Shown: positions 1 to 6,590, numbered from the stretch's first letter. The stretch: DNA of 11,009 nt from an uncultured Oscillospiraceae bacterium (GCA_900552945.1 USBI01000053.1:1-11009), one strand, 5' to 3'. Notes: generated by a model not told the origin, from the letters alone. Numbers and translations are program-made.

Positions 1-175
1 TTTTTCGCTGCTCCCAAAACCTGAAATTTCTACTTGACTTTTGTTAGCAGGTCTTCCCATATAGTTTCATGATAAAGCAAATCGGCTTACAAGTCAATGA
101 AATATCCTGTAACAGACAACAAAACCGTTCAATCAATATTTTAACCGTTTTCTCACGCGTATGCCGTACTTTTTG
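1..175. other. Upstream intergenic region with a spaced direct repeat
   Basis: No credible gene is seen here. The opening T-run could be the tail of a terminator belonging to a gene outside the window. The heptamer AACCGTT occurs at 123-129 and again at 143-149, exactly 20 bp apart on the same strand, about 30 bp upstream of the coaX -35 box. This could be a regulator site or chance. Confidence 0.4.
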
Positions 176-204
176 TTGAAGCTGTTTAAAAAAAGTGCTA
201 TGAT
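176..204 (+). promoter_or_regulatory. Sigma-A promoter of the coaX operon
   Basis: A -35 box TTGAAG (176-181), a 17-bp spacer and a -10 box TATGAT (199-204) preceded by TG (extended -10, TGC at 196-198). The predicted transcript would start near 211, just before the ribosome binding site AAGGTGGGG at 222-230. Confidence 0.72.
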
Positions 205-235
205 GAAACCAACAAATCAATAAGGTGGGGGTCGT

Positions 236-1009
236 ATGATTTTTACAGTGGATGCAGGGAACACCAACATTGTACTCGGCTGTTTTCAAAACGATGAGCT
301 TGTTTTTGTTTCCAGGCTGGCTTCCGATTTATCGAAAATGGAAGATCAGTACGCGGTCGAATTTTTCAATATCCTTTCTCTTTATGGTTACCGTGCCGAT
401 GAATTCGAAGGCGCGATCATATCTTCCGTGGTACCGGCCCTAACCCCTGTTTTACGTGAAGCGCTCAAGAAGCTTCTCCGCTGCCCCGTACTGGTGGTAA
501 GCCCCGCCCTTAAAACCGGTCTGGATATCAAAATCCCGCAGCCATCCATTCTGGGCGCCGACCTGATATGCGCGTCGGTCGCGGCAAAAAAACACTTTCT
601 TATGCCCTGTATCATTGTCGATCTTGGCACGGCAACAAAAATCATGGCGCTTGACCAGGACGGCGCTTTTCTGGGGTGCTCTATCTCACCGGGCATCAAT
701 ATTTCTCTCGAAGCGCTTTCCAGCCGTGCGGCACAGCTGCCCCAGATCAATCTGGAGCAGGTGACCGACGTCATCGGCACCAACTCAATCGACTCGATGA
801 AATCCGGTATTGTTTACGGCACGGCGAGTATGATTGACGGAATGATCGAACGGTATTCCACCATACTCGGGGACAAGATCTCTGTTGTTGCGACAGGCGG
901 ACTTTCCGGTGTGATTGTTCCGCATTGCAAAAATCATATCAAAGCGGAAAAAGATCTTGTTTTGAAAGGCCTCTACTATATTTACCATATGAATATACAG
1001 AAAGACTAA
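236..1009 (+). CDS. coaX: Type III pantothenate kinase (CoaX family), atypical substrate motif
   Basis: CoaX phosphorylates pantothenate with ATP, the first step of coenzyme A synthesis, in the cytoplasm. At 257 aa it has the usual family length. The first phosphate-binding motif DAGNTN is at residues 6-11, the second motif DLGTAT at 129-134, SPGIN at 151-155 and TGG near 210-212, which is the ASKHA-fold pattern of the family. The ATG at 236 is chosen because AAGGTGGGG lies 5 bases before it. The GxDR motif reads GADL (107-110): the catalytic Asp109 is present, but the usual Arg is Leu110, and the aromatic residue normally found in the preceding YxxP segment is Ile here (IPQP just upstream). 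The substrate site may therefore differ. It is followed after 45 bp by an ECF transporter S component in the same operon. Family assignment is secure; full pantothenate kinase activity is less so. Confidence 0.88.
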   Translation: MIFTVDAGNTNIVLGCFQNDELVFVSRLASDLSKMEDQYAVEFFNILSLYGYRADEFEGAIISSVVPALTPVLREALKKLLRCPVLVVSPALKTGLDIKIPQPSILGADLICASVAAKKHFLMPCIIVDLGTATKIMALDQDGAFLGCSISPGINISLEALSSRAAQLPQINLEQVTDVIGTNSIDSMKSGIVYGTASMIDGMIERYSTILGDKISVVATGGLSGVIVPHCKNHIKAEKDLVLKGLYYIYHMNIQKD

Positions 1010-1054
1010 TATTCAGGCAAAACGACAAACATTTTAAAACAAGGAGGGTATATT

Positions 1055-1687
1055 ATGAAACGGATGAACACTCGTCTGCTTGCTCAGCTTGGCATTCTTG
1101 TCGCCATTGAGATCATCTTTGCCGTAACACCGCTTGGTTCTCTGCCGATTGGGCCGCTGGTGGCAACGCTTGCCCACATTCCGGTCATTGTAGCCGCCAT
1201 TGTTCTCGGAACAGGCGCCGGAACGTTTATGGGCTTTATCTTTGGGCTGCTTAGCTTTCTGGTATGGACGTTTATTCCGCCCAGCCCTTTTGCTTTTGTA
1301 TTCACTCCGTTTTATTCCATGGGCGAGTTTTCCGGAAACGGATGGAGCCTTGTCATCTGCTTCGTGCCGCGCATCCTGCTTGGGCTTTTCGCGTCGCTGA
1401 TCTACAAAGGAATCTGCCGGTTTGACCGACGCGGTTATGCGGCATGCACCATTTCTGCAGTAGTCGCCACCATTTTGCATTCTGTATTGGTGCTGGGAGG
1501 AATCTACCTGTTCTTTGGGCCGCAGTACGCTTCGGCAAACGGAATCGGTTACGACCTGCTGTTCGGCGCCATGGCGGTAACGCTCGGCACCAACACATTG
1601 TTGGAAGCTGTTATCGCGGCAGTCGTCGCATTGGCAATCGCCAAGGTGATTCCCGCGCTGACACGAGCGAAACGAAACCGTTCTTAA
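1055..1687 (+). CDS. ECF transporter S component, probable pantothenate carrier (PanT-like)
   Basis: This 210-aa, very hydrophobic protein has about six membrane segments and is a substrate-binding S component of an energy-coupling-factor vitamin transporter. It would work with shared EcfA/A'/T subunits encoded elsewhere. Visible features are the HIPV motif (41-44) followed by a Gly-rich helix (LGTGAGTFMGF, 51-61) and FVFTPF (81-86), which resemble the PanT branch as I remember it. The C-terminus is basic and would face the cytoplasm. AAGGAGG at 1041-1047 sets the ATG at 1055. Its position right after coaX, with no terminator between, supports pantothenate as the substrate, although the specificity is inference. 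The alternative is an S component for another vitamin. Confidence 0.85.
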   Translation: MKRMNTRLLAQLGILVAIEIIFAVTPLGSLPIGPLVATLAHIPVIVAAIVLGTGAGTFMGFIFGLLSFLVWTFIPPSPFAFVFTPFYSMGEFSGNGWSLVICFVPRILLGLFASLIYKGICRFDRRGYAACTISAVVATILHSVLVLGGIYLFFGPQYASANGIGYDLLFGAMAVTLGTNTLLEAVIAAVVALAIAKVIPALTRAKRNRS

Positions 1688-1700
1688 ACCTCGTTTCTTT
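1669..1700 (+). terminator. Possible weak terminator at the end of the coaX-panT operon
   Basis: GAAACGA (1669-1675) pairs perfectly with TCGTTTC (1691-1697), followed by a short T-run. The 15-base loop is long, the stem is only 7 bp and it overlaps the stop codon, so this is tentative. Confidence 0.35.
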
Positions 1701-1713
1701 TCCGAATTTGCTC

Positions 1714-1742
1714 TTGACAGGATGAATCTGATATGATAAAAT
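1714..1742 (+). promoter_or_regulatory. Sigma-A promoter of the tRNA-Ser pair
   Basis: A perfect -35 box TTGACA (1714-1719), a 17-bp spacer and TAAAAT (1737-1742). It lies 19 bp before the first base of mature tRNA-Ser. This strength and closeness are typical for stable RNA genes. Confidence 0.85.
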
Positions 1743-1761
1743 AGCTTGGCAAGACAAATTC

Positions 1762-1850
<89 letters not shown>

Positions 1851-1903
1851 ATTTAAAACACCTTTTACAATTTCATCAGTTGTTAAATTAAGTTACCAGT
1901 TTT

Positions 1904-1994
1904 GGAGATGTACTCAAGTTGGTGACGAGGCGCCCCTGCTAAGGGCGTAGGTCGGGTAACCGGCGCGAGAGTTCGAGTCTCTCCATCTCCGCCA
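1904..1994 (+). tRNA. tRNA-Ser(GCT)
   Basis: The acceptor arm GGAGATG (1904-1910) pairs with CATCTCC (1984-1990), followed by G and an encoded CCA (1992-1994). The anticodon stem CGCCC/GGGCG encloses the loop CTGCTAA with anticodon GCT at 1938-1940, reading AGC/AGU. The long variable arm is present, and the T-arm is GAGAG-TTCGAGT-CTCTC. No separate promoter is obvious in the 53-bp gap, so it is likely co-transcribed with tRNA-Ser(TGA). Confidence 0.97.
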
Positions 1995-1995
1995 G

Positions 1996-2036
1996 ACTGA
2001 GTCTGGACGCACATTGCGTTCCGGACTCAGTTTTTT
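1996..2036 (+). terminator. Rho-independent terminator after the tRNA-Ser pair
   Basis: The arm 1996-2010 (ACTGAGTCTGGACGC) pairs with 2016-2031, with one G-T pair and one bulged base, around a 5-base loop. It is followed directly by TTTTTT at 2031-2036. Confidence 0.92.
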
Positions 2037-2298
2037 ATTGCAATCAAATTGTCCGTGCCGAAAGCGGGAATCCAGCCGATAGGGCCGGCTCTTTTGCTGC
2101 GGTTATTTCAATCTGTATTTCACAATCAGCGCAGCTTTACCCCTGTTTCCGGCGGCAAAATAGAAGCTCAAGAGGTGACCAGGAATCGGTAAAGAAAGCA
2201 CCCTTTTTCACACGCAAAACAGCGCCGAGTTTTCGCTTAATGAAGCTCAACTTTTGTGATGCAAAATAAGGATTTTTATTGATTTACGGAGGTTTACA
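2037..2298. other. Intergenic region, no gene seen
   Basis: These 262 bases lie between the tRNA terminator and the lipoprotein gene. I see no convincing ORF, RNA or complete promoter. A short hairpin (AGCCG 2074-2078 with CGGCT 2086-2090, then a CTTTT run) is too weak to call. The lipoprotein ribosome binding site GGAGG is at 2288-2292. Its promoter must lie in this stretch, but I could not find boxes at a sensible distance. Confidence 0.5.
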
Positions 2299-2985
2299 AT
2301 GAAAAAAACAATTGCTGTGATCTTATGCTCGTTTTTAATAAGCGGGCTGTTTACCGGCTGTAACGTCATCGGCGGTCTGTGGAACAGCGTTTCCGGCTCA
2401 GGCGAAAGCAGTGAGACGGAAGAGCTTTCATTCAGCATGCATGACACATGGGAGCGATTTTCCGACTATTTTCTGTACATAAACAAAGATTTAAACCAAG
2501 GTGAGTCGGAAAGCAGCAGTTCTTCCGGATTCAGTGCATCCGGGTTTGCGCTTGACCAGGGAATGGTTCAGATGAAAGACGACCCGCACACCTATTGGTC
2601 CTTTTTCCAGATCATTGACTCATCCATTTATCTGATGCTGGACGAAAACAACGAGGTCGTAGCGGGGTTGATTTTAACCCCGGAAGATACCGATGACCCA
2701 TACAACGGAAAGCGGGAAGCAATTTCTTTAAGCTACGCGCTTGCTCCTGACAACGCGGAAGACGAAACCGATGATGACCGCAGAAACGAGATCGACACGC
2801 TTGGATACGGAAACAGATGCACCTTCGGCAGCGACGAAACCGTAACAATCAGCAAAATGAACTCAGACGGCTATACGCTGTATTTTGAATCCCGTTCAAA
2901 CGCATCACAAGAATCCAAAGACAATATGCAGGATTGGGTTTCGGATATGGTTCAACATGCAATAGAAATGGAAATGGAAGAATAA
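2299..2985 (+). CDS. Small secreted lipoprotein of unknown function
   Basis: I do not recognise this 228-aa protein. The N-terminus is a lipoprotein signal peptide: KK at residues 2-3, a hydrophobic core, and the lipobox LFTGC at 17-21 with Cys21 as the lipidation site, so the mature protein should be anchored on the outer face of the membrane. A Ser/Gly/Glu-rich linker follows (about 31-43), then a region with many aromatics (WERFSDYFLYI, 51-61), a Ser-rich insert around 69-82, and an acidic C-terminal part ending EMEMEE. The mature part is strongly acidic and has one further Cys (about 164). GGAGG at 2288-2292 supports the ATG at 2299. It stands alone between terminators, so context gives no hint of function. 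Confidence 0.85.
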   Translation: MKKTIAVILCSFLISGLFTGCNVIGGLWNSVSGSGESSETEELSFSMHDTWERFSDYFLYINKDLNQGESESSSSSGFSASGFALDQGMVQMKDDPHTYWSFFQIIDSSIYLMLDENNEVVAGLILTPEDTDDPYNGKREAISLSYALAPDNAEDETDDDRRNEIDTLGYGNRCTFGSDETVTISKMNSDGYTLYFESRSNASQESKDNMQDWVSDMVQHAIEMEMEE

Positions 2986-3049
2986 CCGCAAATGCTGCGA
3001 AAACCAAAGAGCAGTCTCTTACTTTCTCGATTCTTCCAACCGGATAAAC

Positions 3050-3080
3050 AAAAAGGACGTGCAAATGCACGTCCTTTTTT
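3050..3080. terminator. Bidirectional terminator between convergent genes
   Basis: A perfect 14-bp inverted repeat AAAAAGGACGTGCA (3050-3063) and TGCACGTCCTTTTT (3066-3079) separated by AA. It has an A-run on one side and a T-run on the other, so it can serve both the lipoprotein gene (plus) and the kinase-like gene (minus, stop at 3099). Confidence 0.93.
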
Positions 3081-3098
3081 ATTTCGCTTTAATTTCGT

Positions 3099-3677
3099 TT
3101 AATAAAGCTCCCGAATCAGTTCCACACACTTGTCAATCCCAAGCGTTCCGCTGTTTAAGGTAATGTCATAATTCTGCGCATTGCCCCATTTCATATCGGT
3201 GTAAAACCGGTAATAGGCCGCACGGCGCTTATCCTTTTCTTTCAGGCGCTGTTCAGGAGAAGCCTCACGTTCTCCGTATACTTTCACAATCCGTTCCGCT
3301 CGAAACTGCATATCCGCATGGATGAAAATCTTCAGGCAATCGGCTTTATCGCGCAGAATATAGTCCGCGCATCTGCCAACAATCACACACGGTCCTTTTT
3401 CCGCAAGCTCTGCAATGACGTTGTACTGTATTTCCCAAAGATAATCCGCATTGTTCGGACCAAACGCCGGGTGTGAAAACGCCGATGCCAGAAATCCGCC
3501 CGGTGCGGATTCATCGGTATCACGGACATAGTTCTCACGAAAATCGCTTTTCACGGCGATCTTTTGAATCAGTTCGCTGTCATAGCAGGGAATCCCCAGC
3601 GCCTCCGCTGTCTTTTTCCCAATCGTGCGGCCGCCGCTGCCGAATTCACGGCTGATGGTAATCACTCTGTTTTTCAT
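3099..3677 (-). CDS. Cytidylate-kinase-like P-loop protein
   Basis: This 192-aa protein belongs to the cytidylate kinase-like family (Cytidylate_kin_2 type), nucleotide-binding proteins whose real substrate is mostly unknown. The N-terminal motif SREFGSGGRTIG (residues 9-20) is the modified P-loop of the family. VGRCADYIL (about 98-106) and a basic lid-like segment (KEKDKRRAAYYRFYT) followed by NYDITLNSG also match. The ORF extends three codons further to a TTG at 3686, but that TTG lies only one base from the ribosome binding site AAAGGGG (3688-3694). The ATG at 3677, ten bases away, is the better start. It begins 40 bp after the MATE stop on the same strand with no terminator between, so it is probably the last gene of the marR-MATE operon. 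A role in CMP phosphorylation is not shown. Confidence 0.83.
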   Translation of the reverse strand: MKNRVITISREFGSGGRTIGKKTAEALGIPCYDSELIQKIAVKSDFRENYVRDTDESAPGGFLASAFSHPAFGPNNADYLWEIQYNVIAELAEKGPCVIVGRCADYILRDKADCLKIFIHADMQFRAERIVKVYGEREASPEQRLKEKDKRRAAYYRFYTDMKWGNAQNYDITLNSGTLGIDKCVELIRELY

Positions 3678-3717
3678 ATCATTCAAACCCCTTTCACCAA
3701 AACGATGACTTCTTCTG

Positions 3718-5100
3718 TCACTCGGAAACAGGAAATGTCTTCAATTGTTTTCTTTCGTACAGAATCAGCCCCAGCGCAAGCACAAACGCCAGTCCATCCG
3801 CAACAGGACCCGTCCAGAGAACACCCGTTACCCCAAGGAAGAGCGGAAGGATGATGATTGTCGGCACAAAGAAGATAATCTGTCTGGATAATGAAAGAAT
3901 GGCAGACTTCACGGGTTTTCCAATCGCCTGCAGATAAATCGCCGCCACGGTCTGGAACCCAGTCAGCGGGCAGAGCATTAAGAAAATGCGGAAGGACATA
4001 ACGGCGAATTCGTTATACAGCCCCTCTTCCGAACCAAACACGGACACAACACTCATCGGCGCAAACTGGAACACCAAAAAGGCGATGACCGACACAATCT
4101 CAGACGCAACCAGCGCAATATCGAACGCCTTTTTTACCCTTTCAAAATTTTTTGCCCCGTAGTTATAACCAATGATCGGCTGTGCGCCGGTAGCAATACC
4201 AACCAGAATGGAAATGAGGATCTGATTGACCTTCATCACAATGCCCATTGCTGTCAACGGTATTTCCGGCCCATAAACAGAAGCCGCGCCGTAAGCTGCC
4301 AGCAGATTGTTGGTCAAAGCCATTACAATGGTGATCGCAATCTGAGTAATGAAACTGCTGATACCGAGAGTTAATATGTTTTGACAGACCCGCCGTTTTA
4401 AACGGAACATAACTTTATCAAAGTGAAAGGTCTTAAAGCGGGTAATATATATGATCGATACGACAAAAGACGCAACCTGTCCCATCACCGTGGCGATCGC
4501 CGCACCCTGAACACCCATGTGAAGCACGAAAATAAATATGGGGTCAAATACGGTATTGATCACCGCGCCGAGCACCATGGAAAACATCGCGTATTTCGGG
4601 CTGCCGTCCGCGCGGATCATAGAGTTCAGCGCCGTTGGAATCATCGTGAAAGGAAGACCGATTCCGATGATATAACCATACTCCAAAGCGTAGGGGCGCA
4701 GTGCTTCAGTCGCGCCGAACAAGGTCAGGATCGGATCAATAAAGATCAGGAAGACAACCAGCAGGAGAATGCTTACCGCCGGCACCATCACGATGGCGTT
4801 TCCCACCCCTTTCTTCGCGCTCGCAACATCGCCCTCACCCAGCTTTAAACTCAGGTAAGCGGCTCCGCCGTCACCGATCATCATGGAAAGCGCCAAAGCA
4901 ATGATCGTAATCGGGAAAACAACGTTGGTAGCACCGTTGCCAAGATATCCCACGCCCCATCCGATGAAGATCTGGTCCACGATATTGTACAGTGAGTTCA
5001 CCAAAAGCGAAATGACGCAGGGGACGGCAAATTTTACAATCAGCCGCCCAATCGGTTCGGTTGCAAAAGGACTTTTACTCTGCGGTACAGCTTGTTCCAT
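3718..5100 (-). CDS. MATE family multidrug efflux transporter, MepA-like
   Basis: A 460-aa polytopic membrane protein of the multidrug and toxic compound extrusion family, which expels drugs and cationic compounds using a Na+ or H+ gradient. The N-terminal region has PIGRLIVKFAVPCVISLL, then NIVDQIFIGWGVG and GDGGAAYLSLKLGEG, which resemble the MepA subgroup; the second half repeats the fold (MGIVMKVNQILISI, GAQPIIGYNYGA). The reading frame continues upstream to a GTG at 5160, but the ATG at 5100 is preferred: AGGAGG lies about ten bases before it, it gives normal family length, and a palindromic operator (5119-5136) sits just upstream. Context is a MarR gene 110 bp upstream and a kinase-like gene downstream. 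Control by the MarR protein is inferred from matching operators. Substrates are unknown. Confidence 0.93.
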   Translation of the reverse strand: MEQAVPQSKSPFATEPIGRLIVKFAVPCVISLLVNSLYNIVDQIFIGWGVGYLGNGATNVVFPITIIALALSMMIGDGGAAYLSLKLGEGDVASAKKGVGNAIVMVPAVSILLLVVFLIFIDPILTLFGATEALRPYALEYGYIIGIGLPFTMIPTALNSMIRADGSPKYAMFSMVLGAVINTVFDPIFIFVLHMGVQGAAIATVMGQVASFVVSIIYITRFKTFHFDKVMFRLKRRVCQNILTLGISSFITQIAITIVMALTNNLLAAYGAASVYGPEIPLTAMGIVMKVNQILISILVGIATGAQPIIGYNYGAKNFERVKKAFDIALVASEIVSVIAFLVFQFAPMSVVSVFGSEEGLYNEFAVMSFRIFLMLCPLTGFQTVAAIYLQAIGKPVKSAILSLSRQIIFFVPTIIILPLFLGVTGVLWTGPVADGLAFVLALGLILYERKQLKTFPVSE

Positions 5101-5118
5101 CTTATCATACCCTCCTTT

Positions 5119-5136
5119 TAAGTAACTAGTTACATA
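5119..5136. promoter_or_regulatory. Candidate MarR operator before the MATE gene
   Basis: TAAGTAACTAGTTACATA is an 18-bp near-palindrome with the perfect core GTAACTAGTTAC (5122-5133). It matches 15 of 18 positions of the site at 5665-5682 before marR. It lies 18 bp upstream of the MATE start and next to its ribosome binding site. I could not define clear -35/-10 boxes for a separate MATE promoter. Confidence 0.7.
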
Positions 5137-5193
5137 TTTAGCTAAAAAGCAGAGCAGCACACCTGTGATTTTGGCGCACTGCCTGAGTATCCC

Positions 5194-5211
5194 AAACGTT
5201 TTTTAACGTTT
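5194..5211. repeat. Short inverted repeat at the marR stop codon
   Basis: AAACGTT (5194-5200), four T, AACGTTT (5205-5211). It overlaps the marR stop. The stem is AT-rich with no downstream T-run on the minus strand, so it would be a poor terminator; at best it is an attenuating hairpin between marR and the MATE gene. Confidence 0.3.
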
Positions 5212-5641
5212 AATCCGAATCAATATTTTTTAAAAGCATGTCCGCCATTTGAAACAAGGCTTGCTTTTGCTCTTGGGTAAAATTCCTGCAAAGTTCCGCT
5301 AAAACCTCTTCATCCTGTGCTAAAATCACCTGATGAATACCGCGTGACTTCTCTGTACAGGTAATTTTTTTATACCGCCGGTCTTTTGTGCTGGGAACAC
5401 AACAGACAAACCCTTTGCTTTCCAGCCTTTGAAGAAGTTTTGTCATAGCCGGATGGGTCACGCGCTCAAGCCGTTCCAGGTCGTTCTGGTGGATTTCTTC
5501 CTCCCCCGCCGCTTCCAACCGGCTCACGGACCCCAGCACCCGAAGCTGAACAGCAGTTAAACCCATCGCAGCGGCTTTTTCATCCAACTTTTTACGAAAC
5601 GCCCGGTTAATGATTGCGATTTTCAAACCAAATGGCATCAT
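5210..5641 (-). CDS. MarR family transcriptional regulator
   Basis: A 143-aa winged-helix repressor of the MarR family, which acts as a dimer on palindromic operators and releases DNA on ligand binding. The winged helix spans about residues 31-95: helices around QLRVLGSVSRLE, recognition helix VTHPAMTKLLQRLESKGFV (61-79) and the wing with the family D-x-R pattern (KDRRYKKI, 86-93). Long helices at both ends form the dimer interface. The frame also has a TTG at 5650 directly abutting the ribosome binding site (AAAAGGCAGG, 5651-5660); the ATG at 5641, nine bases from it, is better spaced. Its promoter (5682-5709) is overlapped by a perfect inverted repeat, so autorepression is likely. The MATE pump and kinase-like genes follow on the same strand, resembling mepR-mepA organisation. 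Confidence 0.92.
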   Translation of the reverse strand: MMPFGLKIAIINRAFRKKLDEKAAAMGLTAVQLRVLGSVSRLEAAGEEEIHQNDLERLERVTHPAMTKLLQRLESKGFVCCVPSTKDRRYKKITCTEKSRGIHQVILAQDEEVLAELCRNFTQEQKQALFQMADMLLKNIDSD

Positions 5642-5662
5642 ATTGGTCAACCTGCCTTTTTA

Positions 5663-5684
5663 AATAAGTAACCATTTACTTATT
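5663..5684. promoter_or_regulatory. Candidate MarR operator before marR
   Basis: Perfect inverted repeat AATAAGTAA (5663-5671), CCAT, TTACTTATT (5676-5684). It overlaps the last three bases of the marR -10 box and covers the likely transcription start. Its central 18 bp match the site before the MATE gene at 15 positions. A protein bound here should block marR transcription. Confidence 0.8.
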
Positions 5685-5709
5685 ATATGTCCTTTTCACA
5701 TTTTGTCAA
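5682..5709 (-). promoter_or_regulatory. Consensus sigma-A promoter of marR
   Basis: On the minus strand, a perfect -35 TTGACA (5704-5709), a 16-bp spacer and a perfect -10 TATAAT (5682-5687). A promoter this strong would need repression, which fits the overlapping palindrome. Confidence 0.9.
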
Positions 5710-5746
5710 GGCCAGTCACCAATCAGAAAGAATATTGTGTCTGATT

Positions 5747-5775
5747 TTCCTCTTATTTCTGGATTGTGCTATAAT
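5747..5775 (+). promoter_or_regulatory. Extended -10 promoter of the flavodoxin gene
   Basis: TATAAT at 5770-5775 is preceded by TGC (5767-5769), an extended -10. The -35 region 17 bp upstream (TTCCTC, 5747-5752) is poor. It is divergent from the marR promoter, about 60 bp away. Confidence 0.68.
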
Positions 5776-5827
5776 AGTGTCAACCATTCATTTTCACTTT
5801 CTATGTTTCAATGAAAGAGGTGGTCAT

Positions 5828-6316
5828 ATGACATACTCTATCGTGTATAGCAGTAAAACGGGAAACACCCGTGCTCTGGCGGAAACAATTCGTGATTTCC
5901 TGCCAAAAGAAGACTGCGTTTATTTTGGGCAGCCGGACCAGATGGCGTTGACAGCGGACCGGGTCTATGTAGGATTCTGGACAGATAAAGGCGACTGTAC
6001 TATTGAAACAACCAATTTTTTGGCTCAGATCACAACACAAACGGTCTTTCTTTTCGGTACAGCAGGTTTTGGAGGTTCAGCCGAATATTTTAATACCATT
6101 CTTTCAGCTGTAGAACGTCATCTTCCCTCCCCGGATTCTGTCGTCGGAACCTTCATGTGTCAGGGAAAAATGCCTTCTTCGGTACGTGCTCGCTATGAAT
6201 CCATGGAAGAAAGCCCCCGCAAGCAGATGATGCTGGAAAACTACGACCGTGCCTTGAATCACCCAAACAACGCTGACCTTGAAAACCTCAAAGCAGCATT
6301 GCAGAAAGCAGAGTAA
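5828..6316 (+). CDS. Small flavodoxin family protein (BilS-like)
   Basis: A 162-aa cytoplasmic flavodoxin that should bind FMN and shuttle electrons to a partner enzyme. The phosphate-binding loop SSKTGNT is at residues 8-14, and the flavin-contact loops GFWTDKG (49-55) and FGTAGFGGS (76-84) are visible, as is GTFMCQGKMP (107-116), which is typical of this small-flavodoxin subgroup. From memory the protein resembles flavodoxins now annotated as BilS, partner of the bilirubin reductase BilR, but no bilR gene is in the window, so this name is only a suggestion. The frame is open up to 5687, but the ATG at 5828 follows GAAAGAGG at proper spacing and begins the first beta strand. Transcription is divergent from marR and ends at its own terminator. 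Confidence 0.88.
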   Translation: MTYSIVYSSKTGNTRALAETIRDFLPKEDCVYFGQPDQMALTADRVYVGFWTDKGDCTIETTNFLAQITTQTVFLFGTAGFGGSAEYFNTILSAVERHLPSPDSVVGTFMCQGKMPSSVRARYESMEESPRKQMMLENYDRALNHPNNADLENLKAALQKAE

Positions 6317-6349
6317 CGCACTTTTCGGTTCTGCTTATTACTCCGATTC

Positions 6350-6383
6350 GCCCGCGCCAGTTGATACGGCTGCGGGCTTTTTT
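6350..6383 (+). terminator. Rho-independent terminator after the flavodoxin gene
   Basis: GCCCGCGCC (6350-6358) pairs with GGCTGCGGGC (6368-6377) with one bulged T, followed by TTTTTT (6378-6383). Confidence 0.9.
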
Positions 6384-6447
6384 CATTTTCAGTCCGGCAT
6401 TTGATTATATACACAAGCCCACCGCTATTTAAAAGCCAATTTTTATA

Positions 6448-6476
6448 TTGACAAGAGTACAGGATTCTATTACAAT
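6448..6476 (+). promoter_or_regulatory. Sigma-A promoter of the arabinofuranosidase gene
   Basis: A perfect -35 TTGACA (6448-6453), a 17-bp spacer and TACAAT (6471-6476). The expected start near 6483 gives a leader of about 108 bases, which contains GTTAAT repeats and a small 6-bp hairpin (GACAGA 6539-6544 with TCTGTC 6552-6557). Confidence 0.88.
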
Positions 6477-6479
6477 AAC

Positions 6480-6519
6480 GTTAATGTATTATTTAATATG
6501 TTAATGTTTTTGTTAATTA
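6480..6519 (+). promoter_or_regulatory. Repeated GTTAAT elements, candidate operator of the arabinofuranosidase gene
   Basis: GTTAATGT occurs at 6480-6487 and 6500-6507, exactly 20 bp apart, and GTTAATTA at 6512-6519, 12 bp further on. The block begins 3 bp after the -10 box and covers the transcription start. The 12-mer TTTTGTTAATTA (6508-6519) recurs exactly at 10101-10112 in the promoter of the regulator gene. I infer that this is a repressor-binding region for that regulator. Confidence 0.55.
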
Positions 6520-6590
6520 TATTGATGCATCTAATTAAGACAGATTCTCTTTCTGTCATCCGCATTGCCTCTTAAGGAAAGGAGAACCAC

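Noticed and set aside
4423..4848. 141-aa plus-strand ORF rich in His and Arg
   Set aside because: Shadow of the MATE gene; its composition is typical of antisense reading of a membrane protein.
5101..5160. 20-residue N-terminal extension of the MATE protein from a GTG
   Set aside because: It overlaps the palindromic operator and ribosome binding site that serve the ATG at 5100, and family length fits without it.
6378..6590. Riboswitch or T-box in the long GH51 leader
   Set aside because: Only a 6-bp hairpin and GTTAAT repeats are visible, and no terminator/antiterminator pair exists. Protein-mediated control fits better.
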